From NCBI GenBank assembly GCA_014843695.1, contig CM026397.1, forward strand, positions 45,884,571-45,948,570: a stretch of 64,000 nucleotides of DNA, read 5' to 3'. Made by a program: the position numbers and the translations under genes. The notes under the pieces were generated by a model. It saw only the letters and a program-made list of their open reading frames with translations, made no database searches and had not been told where the DNA came from. Of the stretch, positions 11,811 to 22,375 are shown one piece after another; position 1 is the first letter of the stretch; each line of letters opens with the position of its first letter. The stretch comes from Archivesica marissinica (taxonomy: Eukaryota; Mollusca; Bivalvia; Venerida; Vesicomyidae).

Positions 11811-12073
11811 TATGCGTGCAACATCACTATGTAAAAGAATATGCATAAGCGCTCGGCTTGTTTTCCAATTCATTTCAAATAGTTTGTGTATTGCAGTTTG
11901 TACATAATTATAATGTATGAATTGAATAAAAAATGGTTAAACTACGATTACCTAAATTGAAGTATGGTGTGTGCTATTTCACCAAGCAAAAGATAAAATA
12001 GATATCAATCAAGGAAGATATATTTATTTAACATTACACAAGATTTCAAATTTAAATAGCAAAGTTGTTTAGT

Positions 12074-12180
12074 GTGGCGTCCGTGGTCCAATGGTAGAGC
12101 GTCGGATTTGGAATCGAACGGTCCGGGTTCGATACTCAGTCAGGCCACGTATGTAGTGTCAATGAATCAACACCATTAAA
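12074..12180 (+). mobile_element. tRNA-like SINE head, family 1 (copy A)
   Basis: A tRNA-like sequence with A box TGGTCCAATGG and B box GTTCGATAC. A possible acceptor stem pairs GTGGCGT with AGGCCAC at 6 of 7 positions. The anticodon stem is broken, so a functional tRNA is unlikely. The same family occurs at 34688 with shared flank GGCCACGTATGTA. Copy B is at 56444-56550. Confidence 0.7.
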
Positions 12181-12208
12181 CACCATGGTATCTTAGACCG
12201 AGTAAAAT

Positions 12209-12320
12209 GGCCTCAGTGGTCGAGTGGTTAGGGTCGCTGATTTGTATACCACTGTAACCTGTCATCACTGATTGTCAAGGGTTCGAGCCCCGCTCAGGCC
12301 GTGTCTCATTTATATGAAAA
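12209..12320 (+). mobile_element. tRNA(Ser/Leu)-like SINE head, family 2 (copy A)
   Basis: Begins GGCCTCAGTGGTCGAGTGGT (A-box region) and has a long variable region and GGTTCGAGCCCCGC (good B box). The ends GGCCTCA and TCAGGCC pair at 6 of 7 positions. The same family is found, longer, at 62355-62622 and, 5'-truncated, at 28676-28850. Its length and imperfect stems argue for a SINE head rather than a tRNA gene. Copy B is at 56579-56690. Confidence 0.75.
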
Positions 12321-13459
12321 ATTGTTCTGACGTAGTTGTCGCAATGACGATTTCAGCATGCAAGTATGTCCACATACAAATGTCATGTTATACCAATACT
12401 ACGCCTGGACAAAATAACCTGAATTACATTATGTTATTATGTCGTATAATATATATTCTTTATGTATCCTCCAATATTGAAGAGCATGCATACATTTTAC
12501 ATATACATTATCAGAACATTTACATCGGTGAAATATTCTACAATTATATACATAAACATTAAGTAACAGAAATAAACATTTATTTTTATATACTTAGTAC
12601 ATAACAAATTATGTATAAGCGCAACCGAGTATGTACAGGTTGTATTATTACAACATTTTGACGTATTTGAAAGAAGTTAATCATTCAAAGTTGATTTTAA
12701 ATAAGGGCAGTTGTATTATCTAGTAAAACTAGCGCCCGGATATGTAACATACATGTGTGCATAACTATGGGCGCCGGTTTGCTATTTATTCAGTATCCAT
12801 AATTCGATATATGGATAGTGTGGCGTCCCCCCTCGTGGATAGCCATAATTCCAAGCTATTATGGACAACAAGTATTCAATAAGAGGTCTAATATAAATAT
12901 AGTACTTATAGAGACCTTCTATTTAATTATGACTTGGGTTTTCGCATGATATGTATTCTCTTCCGGGCCCGCTCTTTAGTTTAAACATTATTTATTTCAG
13001 TATGTGTACATGTAATCAAGAAATGAAAAGTTTACATATAATTTAACAGCAGTAGACTGAAAGGGATTAGAACGAAAGAAAACTTATATAGTTCTTCTAA
13101 TGTTAAAACGTGTAACCCAAACCATTTGTATGTTCATGCTATGTATTGTATCTGTACGTGTATGACATATGTACTATTGGTTTGCAATCATATATGGTTA
13201 AATAAATAAATACACAATTCTTGGAATGGTGGTTACCAATATGCTTGTTACAGGTTACTAGAGTAATAGCTTGATCGTGCATAAATAAGTAGAGGTGGGT
13301 GGAAAGGTTTACCAGTGTTGAGTGGAATGGTCATAGTTCGATATCTTTTCAATGTGGGAGTGTAGAGTTTCTGCAGCAGAAATAACATGATCAACAATTA
13401 TATGTAAACTGGCAACGTCAGCAAAGTGGTGCACTTGAGAACCAGTATTGTCGACGATG
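12321..13459. other. Intergenic, nothing recognised
   Basis: AT-rich, with no supported gene. A small inverted repeat surrounds AGAGGTCT (12880) and AGACCTTCT (12910), and there is a TAAATAAATAAATA run near 13200. Copy B is at 56691-57829. Confidence 0.4.
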
Positions 13460-14640
13460 TCATTGATAAACACCAGGAAATAGAGTGGACCACGAATAGA
13501 TCATGGGGGGGGGACTCCTGCACTTACTGTTCACCGATTGGGTACCCGGTAGAACAACGGATTGTCGTCTGTTATAGAGAAACCTAGTTAAATAAACAGC
13601 CATCCAGTCCAATATTTTTAACTTGAAGATGAGACCTTTATGCCACACTTTACCAAAGGCCTTACTATTATCAAAGAATACAGTTCTCACTTCAGGTCCA
13701 GCCTTACATAAGGTATTGAACAGGTAGATGAGCTGATTCACTGATAAGTATCCCGGTCCGAACCCATATTGTGTAGAGAAGAGCATAAGTTATTATCACG
13801 AAGAAAGTTAATTATAACTTTATAAACTATAATAAGCTCAAATACCTTCTATATTCAACAGAGCTAAGAAATCGGCCTGTAGTCGTTTGGTAAAGATGGG
13901 TCACCCTTTTTAAAGATAGCTCAGACATTAGTATCTTTCCAAGTATGAAGTACCTTACTGCGTTATAGTGAATTGTTGAACAGAGAACAAAGTGAAAATT
14001 TAATCACAGTTTCACACAGGATCTGGTTGCTAATTCCATCTGTTCCTGAAGCTTTGTTGAATTTAATAGATTTCAAAACATCTTCGATTTATTGTATGGT
14101 AATTGAAATAGAGTCTAGTTTATTTATATGCTCTTGAAATGTTTGTTATGAAGATCCTTATCGGGGTTGTTGAGCGAAGACTGGCTACAACATATGTCAT
14201 TCAAGAGATCAAACTTCGACATACAATCTAGGACAAGTTCATATGTGACATTGGCTATAAACGGGAGGATGACTTGTTTATTAGAAGCAGAAATGAATGC
14301 TTTAATGAGTTTACCCCCAATCTTTTGGCGTTATCGTTGCAGAATTGAGAGAATCAGTCAATTTAACAAACTGATTTAGTTTCGCAGATCGAGCGGATAA
14401 ATGAGACTATTTCATTTCGGATTGTTCTGAACTTATTCCAGTGAATATGGTTCTGAGAGCGTTTAGCTTTATTTATTTACTACTTAGTTTGTTACTGCCA
14501 GTTTGGCCTTATCTTCCATACAGATACGCTCGGGAATATACCATCGTGTAAATAATCTAAGAAGAACTGTGTAAGGTTATATTTTCCTAGAATTCTATAT
14601 ACATCAGGGACAACCCCTTTTGCAATTTTAGGAGACGTAA
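13460..14640 (-). pseudogene. LINE reverse transcriptase, decayed (copy A)
   Basis: Minus-strand remnant of a jockey/CR1-like non-LTR retrotransposon ORF2. Reading from 14640 downward with shifts: AKLAVTN, HIHWNKFRTIRNEIVSFIR, a spacer, DVLKSIKFNKASGTDGISNQ, FKKGDPSLPNDYRPIS, then the frame 13786-13460 with QYGFGPGYLSVNQLIYLFN, VFFDNSKAFGKVWHKGLIFK (reverse-transcriptase motif A; the aspartate usual after KAF is replaced by G) and RRQSVVLPG. Motifs B and C (GxPQGS, YADD) are missing. Multiple stops and shifts show it is dead. Its 5' side is interrupted near 14770 by a plus-strand LINE, and the block 1 boundary (13726) falls inside motif A. Confidence 0.8.
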
Positions 14641-14771
14641 TGAGGTAACTCTGTGTATGAAAACGTCCTTGATATTAAACTTGGTACTGTATGTGAACAT
14701 TACACTTATCTATACGGGTAGTTTTAATTTAAACTCACAAAAACTCCAAGGCAATATCCTGAAAGCTATGT

Positions 14772-16333
14772 ACATACATTTTATCAGCAATTGATAAGAA
14801 TGAAGTAGTGGGCACAGTCTTTCTGGATCTTTCCAAAGCCTTTGATCTGGTTGATCATTCTATCTTAATACGTAAATTAGCTTATTATGGTCTTGCTGAA
14901 TCATCACAAAATTGGTTTTCCTCGTACTTAGCTGACAGGTTCCAACAAACGAATGTTTCTGGTGCTCGTTCTGATACTGGACCTGTTGTTTCTGGTGTTC
15001 CTCAGGGGTCTGTCTTAGGTCCCATTCTCTTTATAATTTACATCAATGACTTACCTATGACTCTTACCAGCACAGTTGCAGACATATTTGCTGACGATAC
15101 AACTATATCTTCCTCCGATCAATCTCTTGACACTCTTACTACTTCTTTATCTACTGATTTGATAAATGTTCAACAGTGGTGTTTAGACAATCGTATGATT
15201 CTCAATACTTCTAAGACCAAAATCATGTATATTTCCTCTAAATCAAAAGCTCATAGTATCAGTGAGTCTGCTCTTGAAGTGAAAGTGAACAACACCGTCA
15301 TACATCCGAGTTCTGCTGAACGACTACTCGGAGTTATGATTGACAATACACTATCCTGGGATAAGCATACTGACAATGTTCTCAAAAAATGTAACTCTTA
15401 TTTATATTTATTGTCTCGTATAAAAAGGTATCTCTCTATTCCCAATCGCAACCTCTTCTACAATGCTTACATATTGCCTCACTTAGACTTTTGTTGTGTG
15501 ATATGGGGTAACTGCAACTCATCTTTAGAAGATAAAATAGTTCGGTTACAAAAGAGAGCAGCTAGACTAATTCTAGATCAGGACTTTGACACTCCATCGA
15601 AATTATTATTCTCCCAACTAAAATGGATGACCTTTCCAGAACGAGTCATATATCAGAAGGCTATACAAATGTATAAAACATTACATGGAGCTGCTCCAGA
15701 CTATTTAAAATCATCCTTCACTTTTACTTCTGATATACATCCTAGAATTCTTAGATCAACCTCAGAATATCAATTATACACACCAAGACCAAATTGTGAA
15801 TTATTTCGTAATACATTTGAATTTTCAGGATCATCTATTTGGAATTCATTGCCTCACTCAGTTCAAAATGCTCCAACTATCCAACAGTTCAAAATTCTCT
15901 ACTTAAGGTGGCACTATAACAATTCAAACTAATCGCGCACTTCTACTGTTATTATAAACGTGTATTGCGATTGCTATATTTATTAGAATCGTAAATATGA
16001 CTGTCTTTAAGTTGATTTCATACATATTTTGAAGATACCACTACAAGTCAAATCTGCATATTGTTAGATAAGATCTAGCATCATAAATTGTCTCATTCCC
16101 ATTTTCTACTCTGCTAGCCAAGTCCATATATCATCATTTTCCATTACATATTAAATATAGTTTCTCTATTTTTCAGCTTTTACATTACTATATTATTCCA
16201 ATGTGCAGTTCTCACTTATAGTGCTATGTTTTGATTGCATTTGATTGTATATATGTTGAGGGCCTCATGGTAGATTAACTTTTGTTAAATGAGTACTCTC
16301 GTTAAATAAAGTCTTTATTATTATTATTATTTT
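14772..16333 (+). mobile_element. 5'-truncated CR1/jockey-like LINE, RT intact to stop
   Basis: Reverse transcriptase of a non-LTR retrotransposon. The frame is open from about 14772 to the stop at 15932. The in-frame context [20 protein letters not shown] shows that the GTG at 14808 is not a true start. Motifs: [37 protein letters not shown] (usually YADD). The thumb and C-terminal region follow, with [21 protein letters not shown]-like FCCVIWGN and LQKRAARLI. The 3' untranslated part ends in AAATAAAG and a (TTA)n tail at 16313-16332, typical of CR1-like target priming. There is no endonuclease or ORF1, so it is a 5' truncation. It sits head-to-head against the older minus-strand LINE. The uninterrupted 374-codon frame marks it as young. 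Confidence 0.9.
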
Positions 16334-17850
16334 GTATATATTATCAACATGTTATCAACCACACACGCTGATCTTCAAATAAATGAAGTACTTATATTAA
16401 ATACAGATGTCCAGATTAATTTTAGTAACGAATCGTACCTAGCCTAGTACCATACTAAGCAGAACATTATGAATTGCTGCTACAAAATTAGGGCTATCAG
16501 AACATAACTTAATGATTGAAATAGGTAGGTATGGTAGAAATCTGTTTGACCAAAGGAAAGGTTATGTTTATTATGTAATATACACAGAGTGGAAGATGAG
16601 CGTTGCGTCGTCGTGTTTAAGTGTATTGTACATTAAGAAACCAGTATATCAAATGTTTGTATTCTAATCGACCGAGTATGTTCAAATCATTGCAATTATT
16701 TCGATGCGATAATTCACCAGAGCTGGTTAACCTTAGCAAATACATCCAGGAAGCTTTATCCCTTCGTGTTTAGAATGAATGAGCTGTCAATTGGATACAT
16801 CCTACATTCTTAATACTGTCATGACCATGGTTCACATGTTCTATATTTCACCACAACAGTGTCATTATTTTCCCATGTATGTTCATACTCATTACATCAC
16901 TTGTCCATCCTCATCACGATTGTATATCATAGTAGTGTACTATATATTGAAAATATGACTAAATGTTACAGACAAGAAACTGTAACGTCTAAGTCTTAAT
17001 GATAAACATTATTCTTCTTCATGTCTAACGCCGTAAATGATAATAATCGGACGACAGCTCCCATGTCGGTAAATGTGGAATTCTACTGTCAGTGATGTTC
17101 CGTCGGTCGTCCGTATATGCTTGTAATCCATCTCGTGACTGACTTAGACTATATGATCGCTGGTCCTAACAGCTGGATAGCTTCCTCACAATAGAGAATT
17201 AGACACCACCAGTGTGAGGGGCAGTGCTTTGGTGTCAACAATCTAGCTCAATCTGCGACGGAAACGCTTATTGTGCTACACGCATACGAGTAACGTGTTA
17301 ATACTGTCACGCGCCGAGGGATCGTAGGATAATTGGTAGCGTGCTATTCCCTCGACTCACGCCAACTCAGACCGCCTACTAACATAGGGGTCCGTCTGTC
17401 AACTTCAAAAGTAAAAATGAACTAAAGTGGACTCTGATTAAGGCCGACTAAAAGATTAATCCAAGGGGAAGCACCCTATCGGTTTGCTGAGATAATAAGA
17501 GAAATAGAGATTTAAATGATTCAACACGATTTATTCAACAGAGCTCTACAACAATTTGGTTGCACATCAAGACGGACTAGTAATGTTTTACTATCATGAA
17601 ATGATTACAATCGTCAGTTTCACATTAACAAATATCTTGCATTTGCACCTTATTATGCATCTCTCAAATATACCCAAAAACAGCTGTATATTGTGCACAG
17701 ATCTCTATAACATGTAATATGTTACTACTATAATTTATTGTAAGTATTTCTAAAGAAACAAAAGAATAATTTTAACCTAACAAAAAATAGGTCTTATACC
17801 TAAGAAATAGAAGTTCAGAGTCCCCTTATGAAACGCTCCCAAGCCTATTT
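16334..17850. other. Intergenic, nothing recognised
   Basis: No gene seen. A small inverted repeat CGGACGAC (17052) / GTCGTCCG (17106) is present. Present only in copy A. Confidence 0.4.
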
Positions 17851-17854
17851 ATAC

Positions 17855-18004
17855 TGCGCACCAAATACACTGTGCAGCGCACCAATATTTATGTGCGCTC
17901 GAATAGCGCGCAACCTACGCTGTGCGCTATTAAGCATAAACTGCACAAGAAAAGCGCACACAGTGCGCACAATAGCGCGCGTTCGTAACTGTGCGCTGTA
18001 TCCA
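17855..18004. repeat. Cluster of TGCGC / TAGCGCGC motifs
   Basis: In about 150 bases the short palindromic core GCGC occurs at least nine times (TGCGCACC, CAGCGCACC, TGTGCGCTC, TAGCGCGCAA, TGTGCGCTA, AAGCGCACA, TAGCGCGCGT and others). The flanks are AT-rich and almost lack it. The 74-residue frame across it is not supported as coding. Confidence 0.6.
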
Positions 18005-18446
18005 TGTCAACAATATGGCTACCTGGTTCCAAACACTGCTTCTATGATATAACTGAATGAAAACCTCAAAAATCGTATAATGAGATTAATATATAAACAT
18101 TATATTGTATTAATGTTACCTTGTGATACGAATCTGGACTGTTTCCAGGGTATAAATACTATTTAAAGTTTGACTCTGATAAGAATCTCTGAGAAATGAC
18201 AGTTTAAAACTACCCCCAATGCAATGCGATTTCTATCTAAGTACTTCCGAGAAATGGCTGCCGTAGGATACACATGTTTTACTCTGTCATGGATTTAAAG
18301 GATTAACTGATAAACACATGCTTTCCAAAGGTAATCATTGCTAGCAAAACTGATTTAAACCAATACTCTAACAAAGTACTGCAATAAACATTGATGACAC
18401 ATCGTAGCTTGGCGTAGAACAAGTGTATAGCCATCAACATTATGTA

Positions 18447-18498
18447 ATCAAAAATGTACATGTATGTCACACGTCACTGATAAACCTGGGGCATTACA
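18447..18498. repeat. 52-bp direct repeat, left copy
   Basis: Identical to 21037-21088; begins ATCAAAAATGTACATGTATG and ends GGGGCATTACA. The two copies enclose the zinc-finger ORF pair. They may be terminal repeats of one element. Confidence 0.85.
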
Positions 18499-19229
18499 CT
18501 ACCCCCCGCTAACTAGTTAAAGGTCCCTCTTTAACATATCCTTAGCACTGTACTGAGATAATCCTCCGTTAGAACCACCTTAACAACAGTCACATTGTGT
18601 TCCAATGTATAATTTTCTCTATCACATTAACAATATATATATATAATAATTGCAAAGTTTAACAGCAACTCGTAACATTCATAGAATTCCAACTGGTTAA
18701 CAAACAACACTGTAACAACCTCATAAATTATATTCCCCTCACTATCACTTTATCATTCTGCCTAATGTTAGTGAAAAATAAAACGAAAATACATATACGA
18801 CTTATTGTCGGTAATATACGGTACTGAGATCAGTTAATTGCACAACACAAGGATTTCTGTAATAAAGCTGTGACAGATATTTGACTGACTAGAATAAACA
18901 TAAATGCGTATAACACAGTTATTTAAGCAAAACGTATACTGCCTAGGTGGGCTTACACCAGTTCAATAATGGCATGGGTGTACCCGCTAGTGTCACTTAA
19001 TTACTAGTAGTCAAATAAAGTAAAAATAAAAACATTTAATTAAAACTGTTCCGTAATAATTCTTATAACTTTATAATCTGGCAAGACGAAGAAATTGAAT
19101 GGAGTAGTACTGTGCCCAGGTCAAAACTGTCCTGTGATAGCTATGATAATTACTTTAGACAAAAACATATAAAATATAACAAATACCGGCATATGTAATG
19201 CTTAAAACTAGGTAACACCTAAATATAGC
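18499..19229. other. Untranslated interior of putative element
   Basis: No supported frame. It begins with a short C-rich run (CTACCCCCCGCT) directly beside the 52-bp repeat. Contains a TATATATATA run near 18640. Confidence 0.4.
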
Positions 19230-19622
19230 CTAACGTCTGTGTGTCATGACCCGTCGCCTGTCTCGTGCCCTAATCCTGTATGCCGGGCTATGCTTCTGTG
19301 GTCTGACGTTTTCTTTGTCTCTTCGGCGGTAGTCACCGTGCATAATATTCCTTTGTAGGGGCGACCTGTCTCTGTTATATTGTCTGTCTGAAGTCGTCTG
19401 GGTTGGGATTTGTCTTGGTGAATCTGGAACAGGGGGACATACATGGGGAGGGGGTACTGAGGTAATGAATGGGGGCTGGGGTACTACTACTGGTAGAGCT
19501 CTCGCCAGTGTACTGTTCATTTCCAGCACACACCTGGCCAGGTACTCTGTGCTTTCATACTGCTTTGTGAGTATAGACTGCACTGTCTGAACTGTGTTGT
19601 TCAGTCCCTTGATGGATTTCAT
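19230..19622 (-). CDS. Basic, proline-rich ORF downstream of zinc-finger ORF
   Basis: A 130-codon frame, function unknown. The N-terminal half looks helical (NNTVQTVQSILTKQYESTEY). A proline-rich stretch follows (VVVPQPPFITSVPPPHVCPP), then an arginine-rich tail (DYRRRDKENVRP, RARDRRRVMTHRR). The start is chosen because its ATG overlaps the upstream stop as TGATG (19620-19624), the arrangement seen where ribosomes terminate and restart. The basic tail would suit nucleic-acid binding. Likely an element-encoded protein, since it lies between 52-bp direct repeats in sequence absent from copy B. Confidence 0.45.
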   Translation of the reverse strand: MKSIKGLNNTVQTVQSILTKQYESTEYLARCVLEMNSTLARALPVVVPQPPFITSVPPPHVCPPVPDSPRQIPTQTTSDRQYNRDRSPLQRNIMHGDYRRRDKENVRPQKHSPAYRIRARDRRRVMTHRR

Positions 19623-20619
19623 CAGCTCTCCATGTCTCTCTCCTGGCCATCACTCGAATCCGAGCTGGTGTTGCTGGAGGATGATGCTACTGAGGGAGTT
19701 GCGGATTTCCTTCCGATGGCATGACACTCTTCTCTAGTCGGTAGGGAGTTCAAGAAGTCACCCCTCTCCGAGTCCAGATGGGATGCTACGCTGGGAGCTG
19801 TGCTTGCTACTGTAACAACAATGGGGGCAACTGTTGCCGGTTGCGCTGTATAATGACTCACATACGGCACTGAACTATTGGGCTGCCTGGTAGAAGCCGG
19901 AACCACCACCTCCGTTGCAGCTGCTGGAACAGTTGATGCTCCCAATAAGTTCACCAGCTGTTGTAGCGGATTAATATACTGTGATATGTCTATAACCTGC
20001 TGGATAGACGGGCTCAGAGCAGCCAGATCCTGAAGTGGCGACATGCCCTGGACACCTGGAGGATAAATCACCAGTCCCATGGGCTCTGATACTGTGGGTT
20101 GCATCAATGCCTGGTCTGGCAATGGTGACGTGATGCTCAGGGCTGACGCTGGTCGAGCTGGAATAAATGTTGCCTCCGCCAAACCTTGCGGGAAATTCAT
20201 CTCCATGGCACTTCGTAATGCATCCTTCTTGGCAGGTGTTCTGCTCTCCCAGTGTCTCCTGCTCTCCTCACCAGACAGCGTGGCGATGTCCCTCTCTGTT
20301 ATCCGGTAAGGGCTCGGATTTTCCACCAGCATGTCAGCCGAGTCCACGACACCCTTTTCCCTCAATATAAGCCTGTGCCTTTGATACGCCGTCACATGCT
20401 TGTCCAGTTCCTCCCTCTTGAATGACCGGAAAAGGCACAATTTACAGTAGAAGGGCGCATCATCCAGGCTCAGATGCTCCCTCAAGTAGTGGTCATAAAC
20501 CCGGTACCGTGCTTCTATGAACGCCTTGTTGTTTTTGTGCAGGCACTTCAGGCACTGGTATGCCTTTCGCCTGTGGCCTGCGGATGAACTACGTTGGACA
20601 TTGCTGACGTTTCTGTTGG
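19622..20619 (-). CDS. Zinc-finger, Ser/Pro-rich ORF of a putative mobile element
   Basis: The frame is open from 20619 down to the stop at 19622, about 332 codons. At 20620 the minus strand reads TTGTATCATTTCAG, a good splice acceptor, so an upstream exon probably supplies the true start; the internal ATG at 20485 would remove one finger. Two Cys-His fingers are visible: CLKCLHKNNKAF...HYLREH and FYCKLCLFRSFKREELDKHV...H. A helical KR-rich stretch follows (TPAKKDALRSAMEMNF), then a long Pro/Ala/Val/Ser-rich low-complexity region ending in SSSSNTSSDSSD. No catalytic domain. The composition, overlap with the next frame and direct-repeat flanks suggest a transposon gene rather than a host gene. 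Family not recognised. Confidence 0.5.
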
Positions 20620-21036
20620 CTGAAATGATACAAAATATCTATCCTGAATACAAACCCAAATAAACCCCATGTCGACTTATGTTAACCTATGCGGTCGGTT
20701 GCTGTCAATTCTGTTTCCTGAACTGCCACCGCACCTCTGTGGCAAAGTGTGCTTCTCTTTCCCGTACACATGTCAGTTTCCCCTTTCCACCGTGTAGTTA
20801 CTGCATCCCTTCATTGGATACCGCTACAATTCTTACTCTCCGTTGTTAGACTTATAAACCCGTCCTATGCGCATACTTCTGCATCGTTCCATACTTTACC
20901 GGCTCATTGCCCCTCACCAAAGTGATTCGATCCCGACCAACCATGTGGACAAACCTTTCTCTTAACCTCTGCTTAACCCGTGCGATACTTTTTCACTACT
21001 CTCTAACCACCTTTTCCTATCCTCTGTTTTCTATGT
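20620..21036. other. Upstream region of the zinc-finger ORF
   Basis: On the minus strand this would hold the intron and 5' end of the zinc-finger gene. It is pyrimidine-rich on plus (many CTTTTC, CTCTAACC tracts). No exon could be assigned. Confidence 0.35.
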
Positions 21037-21088
21037 ATCAAAAATGTACATGTATGTCACACGTCACTGATAAACCTGGGGCATTACA
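21037..21088. repeat. 52-bp direct repeat, right copy
   Basis: Exact match to 18447-18498; the flanks differ (ends ...GCATTACA then ATACATATG here, CTACCCCCC at the left copy). Confidence 0.85.
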
Positions 21089-21647
21089 ATACATATGCCA
21101 ATGTTTCTTATGGCCTCGGTTTTGGAGAATTCGTGACATTTTCGATCAGTAGTTTCGTCGAGTTTAAATATTTCTGTTTGTATATATGACCCATTGGACT
21201 ACATCGATAGGAGCATAAATAAATTGAAACACTAAGTACTACTATTCATTAGCGATTCCGTATAATGTTTACACGGTCTCAACCAAATGACACACTAGTA
21301 TCTATGTATGCTATGCACGTTTGTTGGCGTAGTAATGTCTGATTCGTGTGACGACCATTTGCATACTCTTTTCACAAAAACAAACATGTTGTCAGTACAA
21401 TTTCAGTAGTCTGGCTACCACTGGTACTAACAGCATCGTAAATGCTCAATGCCCGGAGTGCCATTTTAGAAATTGTAAAATTCTGTGATTCTATTATACT
21501 AAAGATCTCAAGCTACAGTATTATTCTATATCTTCTCCGATATTGTTACTTCATATAGCACATCCGTTTGGCGCAATGTGTATACGATAGATATATAGAA
21601 TTGACCACGATATTACCGAAACATGCTACGAAAAACAATTGCCTTAA

Positions 21648-21884
21648 CTCTTTCACCGCCAATGTCGCATAAAAGCGACTTTGCAAAAAGCCGAGAACCC
21701 GATCAGACAGAACAGAACGTGTCGTCTGATCAGGCTGTATGTTGATTGCTCTTCAGACAGTGGAGCTGAAGCACCTATCCGAATAGCAAACAACATAGAT
21801 CCTGACCAGACGCGGCGTTACGCCGCGGCTGATCTGGATCTATGTTGCTTGCACATGCTCTCAATTTAGTCGGCGCTGAAAGAG
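21648..21884. mobile_element. TTAA-flanked MITE (copy A)
   Basis: A 237-bp element with inverted ends CTCTTTCACCGCC at the left and GGCGCTGAAAGAG at the right, flanked by TTAA at 21644-21647 and 21885-21888. The interior has the palindrome CGCGGCGTTACGCCGCG. TTAA duplication is the mark of piggyBac-type transposition. The 62-residue frame inside is spurious. Confidence 0.85.
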
Positions 21885-22135
21885 TTAAGCATACGTTATT
21901 TATGCGCATTTTATTGTTTTTCAATCGAATGTTATTGTTTTGTTCTTGAAGCGCGTACTACACTGTATGACATGACACCATGGCGCTGAAATTTGGATTG
22001 CCACGGCATATCAGTATATTGCAATATGTTGCTACAGTGTACCGCGAAATAGTTCACTATCTATGCTAATCGTACCTTATCTACCTAGTTGGGTCTATTA
22101 AGTATTATAAAACATTTTACCCAAACTATTTTCAG

Positions 22136-22231
22136 ATCATGATGGCATGGATACAAAACTGGACATTGTGCTGGACAAACTTGACCGTTTAGATTCACGT
22201 TTACCAAAAGACTCATCACCAGATACACCCG
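22136..22231 (+). CDS. Host gene exon a (TRADD-N-like gene), copy A
   Basis: A 96-nt exon between TATTTTCAG and the donor G|GTAACG. It enters with two bases of a split codon and leaves with one (phase 1 on both sides), which joins in frame to the exon at 24786 through a GGT glycine. It encodes HDGMDTKLDIVLDKLDRLDS..., a short amphipathic heptad-like helix (L, I, L, L, L spacing) followed by a Ser/Pro linker, plausibly a coiled coil. The intron after it received the hAT-like insertion in copy A. Upstream exons were not found, so the start codon is unknown. Copy B differs by two amino-acid changes (R to C, T to I). Confidence 0.7.
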
Positions 22232-22375
22232 GTAACGATATTGTATTCTCGCACACTAGGACACGTGTTTCCAGCTAGTCCGCCGATGCAGACTTTCGTT
22301 ATCCTTTACTCCACGTGTCGTTAACTCTCACGTGCTGTAGTGATATTGGTACTTTGATTATCACATCTGCTTGGC

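Larger units (their letters stand above)
1..13726. repeat. Large direct duplication, block 1 copy A
   Basis: This segment recurs at 44371-58096 with an unchanged offset of 44370 from end to end, so there is no net indel. Every predicted frame inside translates identically in both copies, and I saw no substitution in the lines compared. Identity stops abruptly after CAGGTA at 13726/58096, inside a LINE. The window edge hides the left boundary of this copy. It is either an assembly duplicate or an extremely recent segmental duplication. Confidence 0.97.

Noticed and set aside
12074..12300. Two functional tRNA genes
   Set aside because: Stems are imperfect and both sequences recur as longer dispersed elements; better read as SINE heads.
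21681..21869. 62-codon frame
   Set aside because: Lies entirely inside a TTAA-flanked MITE and includes its palindrome.
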